In this document: positions 42,851-51,266 of the stretch, piece after piece
Layout: each line of letters starts with the position of its first letter
Numbering within the stretch: position 1 is the first letter of the stretch
Assembly: GCF_014649015.1 (NCBI RefSeq)
Contig: NZ_BMSF01000020.1
Span: 1 to 64,000, forward strand
Source: Streptomyces narbonensis
Lineage (GTDB): Bacteria; Actinomycetota; Actinomycetes; Streptomycetales; Streptomycetaceae
Direction of reading: 5' to 3'
Length of the DNA: 64,000 bases
Notes under the pieces: model-generated
What the model was told of the DNA's origin: nothing
The model's database searches: none
The model's input: only the letters and a program-made list of their open reading frames with translations
Translations under genes and position numbers: made by a program

Positions 42851-43756
42851 ATGCTGCACCTCAGGGCCGTGCCCTGCTCCCCCCTGCCCGGACGCCTGAC
42901 GGAAGGCCCCCTCTGGGACGACCGGCGTCAGGAGGTCCTCTGGGTGGACATCCCCGAAGGACTGGTCCACCGGGCCGCCCTGACCGACGGAGACGGGGGA
43001 CCGGACCTCGCGCCCGTCGCGACCCTCCGTCTCGACCGCCCCGTCGGCGCCGTCGCCCTCTGCGCCTCGGGCGCCGTCCTCGCCGCCGCGGGCACCTCCG
43101 TCCTGCGCCTGGACGAGGGCCGCCCGGTCGCCGAGGCCGTCGAGCTCGCCGCGCCCGACCTCCCCGACGACGGACTGCCGCGCCGGATGAACGACGCGGC
43201 CGTCGACCCCGCGGGCCGGCTCCTCGCCGGAACCATGGCGTACGACGAGAGCCCCGGCGCGGGCGCCCTCTACCGCCTCGACGGCGACCGGCTCGTCACC
43301 CTCATCGACGGCGTCGGCATCTCGAACGGCCTCGGCTGGAGCCTCGACGGCGGCCTCCTCTACTACGCCGACAGCCTGACCCGCCGCGTCGACGTCTTCG
43401 CCTACGACACGAAGAGCGGCACCCTCGGCGACCGGCGGCCCTTCGCCGTGCTCGACCGGGGCGCCCCCGACGGACTCACCGTCGACAGCTCGGGACGCGT
43501 CTGGGTCGCGGTCTGGGGAGGCGGCGAAGTCCTCGCCTTCGAGACCGACGGCACCCTCCACGCGCGCGTGGAGATACCCGCCTCGCACGTGACGAGCTGC
43601 GCCTTCGCGGGCCCCGCGCGCGACGTCCTCGTCATCACCACGGCGACCGAGGGCCTCGACGAGGAACAGCGCCGCACCGAGCCCGACGCCGGCCGCCTCT
43701 TCGTCTGCCGCCCGGGCGCCACGGGCCTGCCCACCCCGCTGTACGCGGACCGCTGA
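42851..43756 (+). CDS. SMP-30/gluconolactonase-family sugar lactonase
   Basis: A 301-residue six-bladed beta-propeller lactonase: LTEGPLWDDRRQEVLWVDIPEG near the N-terminus (metal-ligand Glu in TEGP), MNDAAVDPAGRLLAGTM (Asn), ISNGLGWSLDGGLLYYADS (Asn-Gly and Asp) and APDGLTVDSSGRVWVAVWGGG. It should open an aldonolactone, most likely D-galactono-lactone given the following dgoD-type genes. An ideal GGAGG lies 4 nt before the ATG. It is followed by a 124-bp gap without visible features. Confidence 0.9.
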   Translation: MLHLRAVPCSPLPGRLTEGPLWDDRRQEVLWVDIPEGLVHRAALTDGDGGPDLAPVATLRLDRPVGAVALCASGAVLAAAGTSVLRLDEGRPVAEAVELAAPDLPDDGLPRRMNDAAVDPAGRLLAGTMAYDESPGAGALYRLDGDRLVTLIDGVGISNGLGWSLDGGLLYYADSLTRRVDVFAYDTKSGTLGDRRPFAVLDRGAPDGLTVDSSGRVWVAVWGGGEVLAFETDGTLHARVEIPASHVTSCAFAGPARDVLVITTATEGLDEEQRRTEPDAGRLFVCRPGATGLPTPLYADR

Positions 43757-43880
43757 CGCCCGCAGAACGATCGCCGATCACCGATCCCGCACACCGACCG
43801 GCTCCATTTCACCGGCCGCCGACCCCCTGCGCCCCCGCCCCCGGCGGCACGCGATCCGACTCGCAAGGAAGCACCGCACC

Positions 43881-44561
43881 ATGACCGTGAACACCCCGCA
43901 CGAGACCGCCGCCCCGCCCGCACCCGGCACCGCCCACGAAGGGCTGTTCGCCGCGCTGGCCGCCGCACCCGTCATCGCGATCCTCCGCTCCACCTCCGCC
44001 GCCCACTTCGCCGAAGTCACCGACACGCTCCGGGCGTCCGGCGTCCGGGCCACCGAGTTCACCCTCACCACCCCCGGAGTCCTCGACGCGCTCCGCGAGT
44101 ACGCCGCCGACGCCCCGCCCGGGCTCGCGCTCGGCGCCGGCACGGTGACCACGCCCGCCGAGGCCCTTGCCGCCGTCGAGGCCGGAGCCACCTACCTCAT
44201 CACCCCGACCACCGCCACCGAGGTCATCGCCGAAGCCGTGCGCCTGGACGTCCCGGTGCTCCCCGGCGCGTACACCCCCACCGAGATCCTCACCGCCTGG
44301 CGGGCCGGTGCCACCATGGTCAAGCTCTTCCCCGCCGCGACCGGAGGACCGGAGTACCTCCGCGCCGTGCGCGCCCCGCTGCCCGACGTCCCCCTCGTGC
44401 CGACCGGGGGCATCGGCGCCGCCGACGCCCCCGCCTACCTCGCCGCGGGCGCCGCCGCCCTCGGCGTCGGCGGCCCCCTCGTCGGGGACGCCTGCGAGGG
44501 CGGCTCTCTCGCGGCCCTCGCCGAGCGCGCGGCCGCCTTCCTCGACGGGATACGGCGATGA
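43881..44561 (+). CDS. eda: KDPG/KDPGal aldolase family protein
   Basis: Splits 2-keto-3-deoxy-6-phosphogalactonate (or -gluconate) to pyruvate and glyceraldehyde 3-phosphate. The 226-residue protein has the Schiff-base Lys in TMVKLFPAA at about 152, the Glu of TEFTLTTPG at about 55, GAGTV and the phosphate-loop Gly-Gly pairs (VPTGGIG, LGVGGPLVG). ITPTTATEV replaces the common SPG loop. Its stop overlaps the kinase ATG (ATGA). Context with kinase and galactonate dehydratase favours the galactonate branch. Confidence 0.88.
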   Translation: MTVNTPHETAAPPAPGTAHEGLFAALAAAPVIAILRSTSAAHFAEVTDTLRASGVRATEFTLTTPGVLDALREYAADAPPGLALGAGTVTTPAEALAAVEAGATYLITPTTATEVIAEAVRLDVPVLPGAYTPTEILTAWRAGATMVKLFPAATGGPEYLRAVRAPLPDVPLVPTGGIGAADAPAYLAAGAAALGVGGPLVGDACEGGSLAALAERAAAFLDGIRR

Positions 44562-45523
44562 GCCGCCCGACACCCCATGGCCACCCCGAACTCGTCACGC
44601 TCGGCGAGGTCATGGCCGTCGTCGCCGCCACTTCGCCCGGACCCTTCGCCACGGGAGCGCCCCTGCGCCTCGGCTGGGCGGGCGCCGAGGCGACCGTCGC
44701 CGTCGGCGTGAGCCGGCTCGGCCACACCTCGGCCTGGACCGGCCGAGTGGGGGAGGACGCGACGGGTGCGATGGTCCTCGCCGGACTCCGCGCCGAGGGA
44801 GTCGACGTCTCCGGCGCCCGTGCGGACCCGACGGCTCCCACCGGCCTGATGCTCCGCGAACGACGCACCGCCGACCGGTTCCGCGTCACCTACCACCGGG
44901 CCGGACTCGCCGGCTCCCGGCTCGCCCCCGAGGACCTGGACGACGCACGTATCGAGGGCGCCAGGATCCTCCATGTCACCGGCATCACCCCGGCGTTGAG
45001 CCCCACAGCCCGCGCCGCCGTCGAGCGCGCCGTCACGGTCGCCCGGGCCGCCGGGGTCACCGTCTCCTTCGACGTCAACCACCGCGAACGCCTCTGGAGC
45101 CGCGCCGAGGCCGCCGACGCGCTCGGCCGCCTCCTCCCGTACGCCGACATCGTCTTCGCGGGTCCCGAGGAGGCCTCCCTCTTCGTGCCCGAGGGCGAGC
45201 CGGAGGGGATGGCCCGCGCCCTCATCCGTCTCGGCCCGGCACAGGCCGTCCTCAAGCTCGGCGCCGACGGAGCCCTCGCGGTCGCCGACGGCGCGCTCCA
45301 CGTCCGGCGGGCCGTGCCCGTCACCGCGGTCGACCCCGTCGGCGCGGGCGACGCCTTCGTCTCCGGCTACCTCGCCGCTGCCCTCGACGGCTCCCCGGTC
45401 CCGGAGCGCCTCCGGCTCGCCGCGCTCTGCGGCGCGTTCGCCGTCTCCGTACCCGGCGACTGGGAGGGCCTCCCGCGCCGCGCCGAACTCGGCCTGCTCG
45501 CCGCCCAGGACATCAGCCGCTGA
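44558..45523 (+). CDS. kdgK: PfkB family sugar-acid kinase (2-keto-3-deoxy acid kinase)
   Basis: A 321-residue ribokinase-type kinase: VTLGEVMAVVAAT at the N-terminus, GWAGAEATVAVGVSRLG and the catalytic signature DPVGAGDAFVSGYLAAAL at about 258-275 with the base Asp. The opening TLGEVM is typical of 2-keto-3-deoxygluconate kinases. It should phosphorylate the product of DgoD (KDGal) for the aldolase encoded just before. The start overlaps the aldolase stop. Confidence 0.87.
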   Translation: MSRPTPHGHPELVTLGEVMAVVAATSPGPFATGAPLRLGWAGAEATVAVGVSRLGHTSAWTGRVGEDATGAMVLAGLRAEGVDVSGARADPTAPTGLMLRERRTADRFRVTYHRAGLAGSRLAPEDLDDARIEGARILHVTGITPALSPTARAAVERAVTVARAAGVTVSFDVNHRERLWSRAEAADALGRLLPYADIVFAGPEEASLFVPEGEPEGMARALIRLGPAQAVLKLGADGALAVADGALHVRRAVPVTAVDPVGAGDAFVSGYLAAALDGSPVPERLRLAALCGAFAVSVPGDWEGLPRRAELGLLAAQDISR

Positions 45524-45578
45524 GCTCCACGAGCCCGGCCCCACACCCCTCCGCACCAGCACCCGGGAACCCACGATC

Positions 45579-46331
45579 ATGAACCGTTTCTCCGGACGGA
45601 CCGCCGTCGTCACCGGCGCGGCCTCGGGCATCGGCGCCGCCAGCGCCGCCCGCCTCGCCGCCGAGGGCGCCTCGGTCCTCGTCTCCGACATCGCCGACGA
45701 GGCCGGCGAGGCCGTCGCCGCCGCGATCCGCGCCGACGGCGGCCGCGCCGCCTACGTCCACTGCGACGTCTCCTCCGAGGAGGACTGGACCGCCCTGCGC
45801 GAGGAGGCCCACGCCCGCTTCGGCCCCGTGAGCGTCCTCCACAGCAACGCCTTCACCCACACCGCCGGCGCCGCCCACGAACTCCCCGTCGCCACCTGGG
45901 ACCGGGAGATGGCCGTCAACCTGCGGGCCCTCTACCTCGCCACCCGCACCTTCCTCGACGACCTGCGCGCCGAGGGCGGCAGCCTCGTCGCCACCTCCAG
46001 CGTCCACGCCGACTTCGGCCTGCCCGGCTACCCCGCGTACGCCGCGGCGAAGGGCGGAATGTGCGCCCTGGTAAGGCAGTTCGCCGTCGAGTACGGGCCG
46101 GATGTCCGCTTCAACTCCGTCCTGCCGGGACCGATCCTCACCGACGTGTGGAACGACGTCGACGAGGAGGGACGGCGGATCTCCGCCGACGCCACCGCCC
46201 TCGCCCGCCTCGGCCGCCCCGAGGAGGTGGCGTCCGCCGTCGCCTTCCTCGCCTCCGCCGACGCCACCTACATCACCGGAACGAACCTGGTCGTCGACGG
46301 CGGCTGGACCGTGAAGAAGGACTCCAAGTGA
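45579..46331 (+). CDS. Short-chain dehydrogenase/reductase, probable sugar dehydrogenase
   Basis: A classical 250-residue SDR: cofactor motif TGAASGIG at 11-18, the NAG position reads HSNAFTH, catalytic Ser in SSVHADFG, then YAAAK with Tyr and Lys at about 151 and 155, and PGPILT. Asp in VSDIADE after strand two favours NAD. In this operon it would oxidise D-galactose (or another aldose) to the lactone that the SMP-30 enzyme opens. The family alone does not fix the substrate. Its stop overlaps the dgoD start (GTGA). Confidence 0.82.
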   Translation: MNRFSGRTAVVTGAASGIGAASAARLAAEGASVLVSDIADEAGEAVAAAIRADGGRAAYVHCDVSSEEDWTALREEAHARFGPVSVLHSNAFTHTAGAAHELPVATWDREMAVNLRALYLATRTFLDDLRAEGGSLVATSSVHADFGLPGYPAYAAAKGGMCALVRQFAVEYGPDVRFNSVLPGPILTDVWNDVDEEGRRISADATALARLGRPEEVASAVAFLASADATYITGTNLVVDGGWTVKKDSK

Positions 46332-47473
46332 AGATCACCTCCCTGCGCACCTACCTCGTGGCCCCGCGCTGGTGCTTCCTGCGCATCGACACCGACGAGG
46401 GCCTCACGGGCTGGGGCGAACCCGTCGTCGAGGGCCGCGCCCACACCGTCGCCGCGGCCGTCGAAGAGCTCTCCGACCACCTGATCGGCCAGGACCCGAT
46501 GAAGATCGAGGACCACTGGCAGGTCCTCACCAAGGGCGGCTTCTACCGCGGCGGCCCGGTCCTCTCCAGCGCCGTCGCCGGCATCGACCAGGCCCTCTGG
46601 GACATCACGGGCAAGGCCCTCGGCGTCCCCGTCTGGCAGCTCCTCGGCGGCAACGTCCGCGATCGCGCCCGCGTCTACAGCTGGATCGGCGGAGACCGGC
46701 CGGACGAGGTCGCGAGCGAGGCCCTGGCGCGGAAGGACGAGGGGTTCACGGCCATCAAGATGAACGCCTCCGCGCAGCTGCGCCTCATCGACACCCCCGC
46801 CGCCACGCAGGCGATCGTGGACCGGGTCGCCTCCATCCGTGAGGCCGTCGGCGACGAGTTCGACATCGCGATCGACTTCCACGGCCGCCTCACCGCACCC
46901 ATGGCCCGCCGGGTCCTGCCGCTCCTGGAGCCGTACCTGCCCTTCTTCGTCGAGGAGCCGGTCGTCCCGGAGATGAGCGACCACATCGGCGACATCGTGC
47001 GCTCCACATCCATCCCCATCGCGACGGGAGAACGCCTCTACTCCCGCTGGGACTTCAAGAAGGTCCTCGACCAGGGCATCGCCGTCGCCCAGCCCGACCT
47101 CTCGCACGCGGGCGGCATCTCGGAGGTGCGCAGGATCGCCTCGATGGCGGAGGCGTACGACGTCTCCCTCGCCCCGCACTGCCCGCTGGGCCCGATCGCC
47201 CTCGCCTCCTGCCTCCAGGTCGGCTTCGCCGCGCCGAACCTGCTGATCCAGGAGCAGAGCCTCGGCATCCACTACAACACCGGCTCCGACCTGCTCGACT
47301 ACCTCGTGGACCCGGCGGTCTTCCGGTACGAGGACGGTCACGTCGCCCTCCCGACCGAGCCGGGCCTCGGCATCGAGGTCGACGAGAAGGCGGTCGAGCG
47401 GGCCGCCGAGGTCGGCCACCGCTGGCGAAACCCGGCCTGGCGCAGGGACGACGGCTCGCTGGCGGAATGGTAG
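46328..47473 (+). CDS. dgoD: D-galactonate dehydratase
   Basis: Converts D-galactonate to 2-keto-3-deoxygalactonate. The 381-residue enolase-superfamily protein follows DgoD closely: opening KITSLRTYLVAPRWCFLRI, TDEGLTGWGEPVVEGRAHTV, then metal ligands in IDFHGRLTAPMA, VEEP and TGERL, and the base His in LAPHCPLGPIALASC. It ends the plus-strand operon lactonase - aldolase - kinase - SDR - dgoD. No clear terminator hairpin follows. The GTG start is coupled to the SDR stop. Confidence 0.93.
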   Translation: MKITSLRTYLVAPRWCFLRIDTDEGLTGWGEPVVEGRAHTVAAAVEELSDHLIGQDPMKIEDHWQVLTKGGFYRGGPVLSSAVAGIDQALWDITGKALGVPVWQLLGGNVRDRARVYSWIGGDRPDEVASEALARKDEGFTAIKMNASAQLRLIDTPAATQAIVDRVASIREAVGDEFDIAIDFHGRLTAPMARRVLPLLEPYLPFFVEEPVVPEMSDHIGDIVRSTSIPIATGERLYSRWDFKKVLDQGIAVAQPDLSHAGGISEVRRIASMAEAYDVSLAPHCPLGPIALASCLQVGFAAPNLLIQEQSLGIHYNTGSDLLDYLVDPAVFRYEDGHVALPTEPGLGIEVDEKAVERAAEVGHRWRNPAWRRDDGSLAEW

Positions 47474-47803
<330 letters not shown>

Positions 47804-48268
47804 TCACCACATGTGGCGCACTCCGTAGATGACGACTCCGGCGAGGCTGAGGCCCGAGCCGTAGGCGAGCCCGCGCAGAAAGTGGTCGAACGCGGCGCGA
47901 CACTGGAGCCGGATGTAGTCGGTGAAGTGGCTGTCGCCAGTCTCGGCGGGGCTCCCGGGGGCCACATGAGGCCTACGGGAGAAGACCATCGTGCGGTAGT
48001 GGTCCCTGGCCCGGCGCCAGGTGCCGAAAGCGCGGCGGTAGAAGATCAGACCGCGGCAGCCGTGGACGGGACCGACCGACAGCAGAAGGCCTGGAACGTC
48101 CCCGGTACGGCGATCAGCCCCACCGCTGCGGCCGTTGTGCGGCGTTCGCGTCTCCGGAGGAAACCAGACGAGCCTGAGTATGGCTCCGGGCGCGGCTTCC
48201 GCGCCCATCCCTTCGACGGTGGCCGACGTGGGGGTGGTCAGTATCGGACTGCTGGCAGCGGTACTCAT
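47804..48268 (-). CDS. Hypothetical protein with C-terminal hydrophobic segment
   Basis: A 154-residue open frame. The second half (LIFYRRAFGTWRRARDHYRTMV, then FDHFLRGLAYGSGLSLAGVV) is amphipathic and ends in one hydrophobic stretch near IYGVRHMW, like a small membrane-associated protein. The first 70 residues are less convincing, so translation may start further in. I see no homologous family. It lies alone on the minus strand with the next gene 190 bp upstream. Confidence 0.4.
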   Translation of the reverse strand: MSTAASSPILTTPTSATVEGMGAEAAPGAILRLVWFPPETRTPHNGRSGGADRRTGDVPGLLLSVGPVHGCRGLIFYRRAFGTWRRARDHYRTMVFSRRPHVAPGSPAETGDSHFTDYIRLQCRAAFDHFLRGLAYGSGLSLAGVVIYGVRHMW

Positions 48269-48461
48269 GCCCTCGACAACCCACCTCCCGAACCGGGCGA
48301 CACTGCCACCGAGGCGGGTTCACCCCTGGCGACGGCCATCTTCCCCGGCAGGAGGGAAATTCCTCATCCAAACGGAGCGGAACGCATCCGCCGAGGGGCG
48401 CTGCGGTGCCGTTCTGCTGCGACCGTCGACTCAGACGCCCTGTGCTGCCGCGGGAAGCGGA

Positions 48462-49130
48462 TCATTCGTCGCAGTGCTCAGCCGGCTCGCGTCTGGCCGT
48501 TCCCCTGGAGAGGATGCCGCTGCCGGAAGCCGAATCCGACTCGCTGTACTCGGCCGCGACAAGCCCGCTCTCGCTGCGCTCCCACGACTGCCCGTCGCTG
48601 TCGACGAACCGGATGGCCCGGATCGGCGCCCCGCCCTGCTCGATTCCGTAGCCCAGCAGAAAGGCATCGATGGGTCCCGGGGAGAGGACCAACCGGGTGC
48701 AGGGCGGCATCGTCCAGGAATCCAGCTGGAGGGCGAGCCACTCGTGCTCTGCCGGATCGACGCCCGCGTCCGGTGCGTAGAACATCATCTCGACATTGCT
48801 CACTGGATCCGGCGAGCGGTTCACGATGACGACCGTTTCGGAGAGCTCGCCTGCCGGCTCCGTCCAGTAGGCGACCCGCCCCGCCTGCTGCCGCCGGTCC
48901 TGATCGAGCTGCCGGCGCGTTGCGTCCACGCTCGACGATGCCACCAGGGCGCTGAAGAACAGACCGATCGCCGCGACGATGGCCGTCAGCGCTGTTGCCC
49001 AGGGCGCCAGGGCGTCACCGATGCGACGGGCACGCCTGGGTGACCCCGGTGTTACGCCGACGCGTGGACGTCTTTGCGGGGAGTGCAGCCGGCGGGTCCT
49101 GACCCTCGGGGAGGTCGCTCGATGCGCCAC
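48462..49130 (-). CDS. Hypothetical single-pass membrane protein
   Basis: About 222 residues with one transmembrane helix (APWATALTAIVAAIGLFFSALV), a charged juxtamembrane stretch (DATRRQLDQDRRQQAGRVAYW) and an extracytoplasmic beta-rich domain (VVIVNRSPDPVSNVEMMFYAP, CTRLVLSPGPIDAFLLGYG, IRFVDSDGQSWERSESGLV). The start is uncertain: GTG at 49130 is used here, and the open frame continues to 49301. Streptomycetes encode many such proteins without known function. No link to the sugar genes is visible. Confidence 0.6.
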   Translation of the reverse strand: MAHRATSPRVRTRRLHSPQRRPRVGVTPGSPRRARRIGDALAPWATALTAIVAAIGLFFSALVASSSVDATRRQLDQDRRQQAGRVAYWTEPAGELSETVVIVNRSPDPVSNVEMMFYAPDAGVDPAEHEWLALQLDSWTMPPCTRLVLSPGPIDAFLLGYGIEQGGAPIRAIRFVDSDGQSWERSESGLVAAEYSESDSASGSGILSRGTARREPAEHCDE

Positions 49131-49326
49131 ATCTTCACCATCGGCCACAAGGCGCGGCCCCGCTACCGGGCGCCCTCCGCAGGGAGGCGGGCGCCGCATG
49201 CCGTTCACGCTGCCACCGGGCCGCTCGCGGACGCCAGAGGCGCCGACGAATCGGCCACAGGCATATGCGGACGAGGGTCCTGTGTGATGCCGAAGGCCCA
49301 CACCTGCCGCAACGGCCGTTGCTGGT

Positions 49327-49360
49327 ACCGGTGGGAACGGCCGCAGCCGTTCCCACCGGT
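49327..49360. terminator. Perfect 15-bp hairpin, probable terminator of the GH53 gene
   Basis: ACCGGTGGGAACGGC (49327-49341) pairs exactly with GCCGTTCCCACCGGT (49346-49360) around CGCA. It lies 76 bp beyond the GH53 stop on the minus strand. The rest of the 305-bp gap 49131-49435 shows no gene I would support. Confidence 0.7.
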
Positions 49361-49435
49361 CACTGTCAGATCACCCCGCACCGTGCTCGTACATCGGCCG
49401 GCGCGTGGACCAGCACGTGATCGGCCGGGCAGGCT

Positions 49436-51025
49436 TTAGCGGTGTGAGAACCAGCTCGCGGCCGGGAGCAGCTTGCTGTCGTAGTCGAACAGGGCCTGGT
49501 TCTCCCAGCCGTTGCCGGAGGAGGAGTCCGTGGGGTCCCAGCCGTTTCCGGTGACGGCGGTCCACGCCGGCTCCCAGTAGACGACGCCGAGCCCGCGGCC
49601 GTTCGGCACGGCCTCGACGACGTTCATGATGTCCCGCAGCCAGGCCGACTGGCCGGCGCTGCTCGCCGGGTAGCCGGCGACGAGCTCGCTCGACAGGTCG
49701 ATGATGTTCTCGTGGCTGTCCTCGCTGTCGAGGCGGAACGGGTAGGCGGTCTCCGCGACCATGACCTTCTTGCCGTAACGAGCCGAGATGTCGTCGAGGT
49801 TGGTCTGCAGCGCGGAGAGCGCGCCGTGCCAGTAACCGTAGAAGGACAGTGCGATCACGTCGTAACTCACGCCCTGCGCGGCCGCGTTGTCGAACCAGTT
49901 GCGGTAGAGGGCGTTGTCGCCGCCGTTGGCGAGGTGCAGCGCGATCTGGGTGCTGGACGACACCGCCTTGGCCGCCGAGATGCCGGACTTGAGCAGGCCG
50001 CCGAGCTGTGACCAGTTGGACGTCGAGCCCTCGGGCCAGAGCATGCCGGTGTTGATCTCGTTGCCGATCTGCACCATGTCGGCCGTGGTGCCCTGCGCCT
50101 TCAGGGCGTTCAGGACGTCGTAGGTGTGGTTGTAGACGTCCGTGGTGAGCTGGGAGTACGAGTGGCCCGTCCAGGCCGCGGGCTTGCTCTGGGCGCCCGG
50201 GTCGGCCCATATGTCGGAGTAGTGGAAGTCGACGAGCAGCTTCATGCCCTGGGACTTGATGCGCTGGGCCGTGGCGAGGACGCGCGCCTTGTCGTTGTAT
50301 CCGTCGGCCGGGTTCACCCACACCTTGAGCCGGCCGTAGTTCGCACCCGCGCCCTTCAGGATCGCGACCGGGTCACCGGTGGCACCGGCGCTCGTCTTGT
50401 ACGTCCCGCCCAGGTCCTCGCTCTTCTTCAGCGCGGAGAGGTCGACGCCCTTGACCGCGAGCCCGGTCGAACCGGAGGTGAAGGTGAGGTCGTCGACGTT
50501 CAGCCAGTTGCCCGCCTTCGCATCGGAGTTGATGCTGATCGTGCAGGCGCCCGAGGTGACGTTGACCGACGTGACGAGCCGTATCCAGGCACCGTTGGAC
50601 GTCACCGGCAGGTCGGTGCGCTGCTCGGCCGAGCCGCAGTTGCGCAGGGCGAGGTAGGCGGAGTTCTGCCCGCCGCCGGAGCGGACCCAGGCGCTGAGCG
50701 TGTACGTGCCGTTGGCGAGCCCGGAGAGGTACTGGTACGTCTCCACCTTGTACGCGGAGGCCGACCAGTGGCTGAGGCGGTAGCTGCCACCGTGGCCCCC
50801 GGCCTCGGTGAACGAGGCGGCGTTCTGGCCGGCGGCCGAGTAGGTGGACCAGCCGGCCGGGGTGGCGGTCCCGGCGGAGTCGCTCTCGAACCCGGCGTTG
50901 GTGAGGGTGGAGGCCGCCTCGGCCCGCGGGGCTGCGGGCAGCGGAGCCAGGAGCAGGGCGCCCAGCGCGGCGGCGAGGGCCGCGGCCCGCAGGCGGATGC
51001 GGCTTCTGGTGGGGGTGAGGTGCAT
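49436..51025 (-). CDS. Endo-beta-1,4-galactanase, GH53, with N-terminal CBM, secreted
   Basis: Cuts beta-1,4-galactan side chains of pectin outside the cell. The 529-residue protein has a signal peptide (LRAAALAAALGALLLAPLP, cleavage near AEA), then a beta-sandwich carbohydrate-binding module at about 40-185 (NAGFESDSAGTATPAGWSTY, probably CBM61-like) and the GH53 barrel from VKGVDLSALKKSEDLGG on. The acid/base is Glu323 in IGNEIN and the nucleophile Glu425 in VAETAYPF. GAAGGGA precedes the ATG. The products would be taken up by the importer at 53583-56799 and split by the GH42 enzyme next door. Confidence 0.93.
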   Translation of the reverse strand: MHLTPTRSRIRLRAAALAAALGALLLAPLPAAPRAEAASTLTNAGFESDSAGTATPAGWSTYSAAGQNAASFTEAGGHGGSYRLSHWSASAYKVETYQYLSGLANGTYTLSAWVRSGGGQNSAYLALRNCGSAEQRTDLPVTSNGAWIRLVTSVNVTSGACTISINSDAKAGNWLNVDDLTFTSGSTGLAVKGVDLSALKKSEDLGGTYKTSAGATGDPVAILKGAGANYGRLKVWVNPADGYNDKARVLATAQRIKSQGMKLLVDFHYSDIWADPGAQSKPAAWTGHSYSQLTTDVYNHTYDVLNALKAQGTTADMVQIGNEINTGMLWPEGSTSNWSQLGGLLKSGISAAKAVSSSTQIALHLANGGDNALYRNWFDNAAAQGVSYDVIALSFYGYWHGALSALQTNLDDISARYGKKVMVAETAYPFRLDSEDSHENIIDLSSELVAGYPASSAGQSAWLRDIMNVVEAVPNGRGLGVVYWEPAWTAVTGNGWDPTDSSSGNGWENQALFDYDSKLLPAASWFSHR

Positions 51026-51112
51026 CGTCGAGTCCCTTCGACGGTGGCGGATGTGAGAAGTGGTGCGTTCCTAACGGGTGGTGCGATTTCGTTCGGTGGT
51101 GCGAGTCCGTTC

Positions 51113-51148
51113 GGTGGTGCGGGTGGTGCGGGTGGTGCGGGTGGTGCG
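51113..51148. repeat. 9-bp tandem repeat (GGTGGTGCG)4
   Basis: Four exact 9-bp copies, with diverged copies upstream to about 51069, in the 241-bp gap between the GH53 start and the GH42 stop. The gap shows no clear promoter for GH53 outside this repeat tract. Confidence 0.85.
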
Positions 51149-51266
51149 GCTCACCCGGGGGCGGTGCAGCGGGGCGCGGCCGCCCCCGGGGAGATCGGGG
51201 CCCCGGTGGCAGGCCGGGGGAGGGGTGATGAACGGGGGGGAGAGGGAGGGGGGAGGCCGGGCGGTG

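Noticed and set aside
49122..49439. Plus-strand frame with a Cys-containing segment (PKAHTCRNGRCWYRW)
   Set aside because: It overlaps the antisense membrane-protein gene and the 15-bp terminator hairpin, and it lacks a recognisable family.
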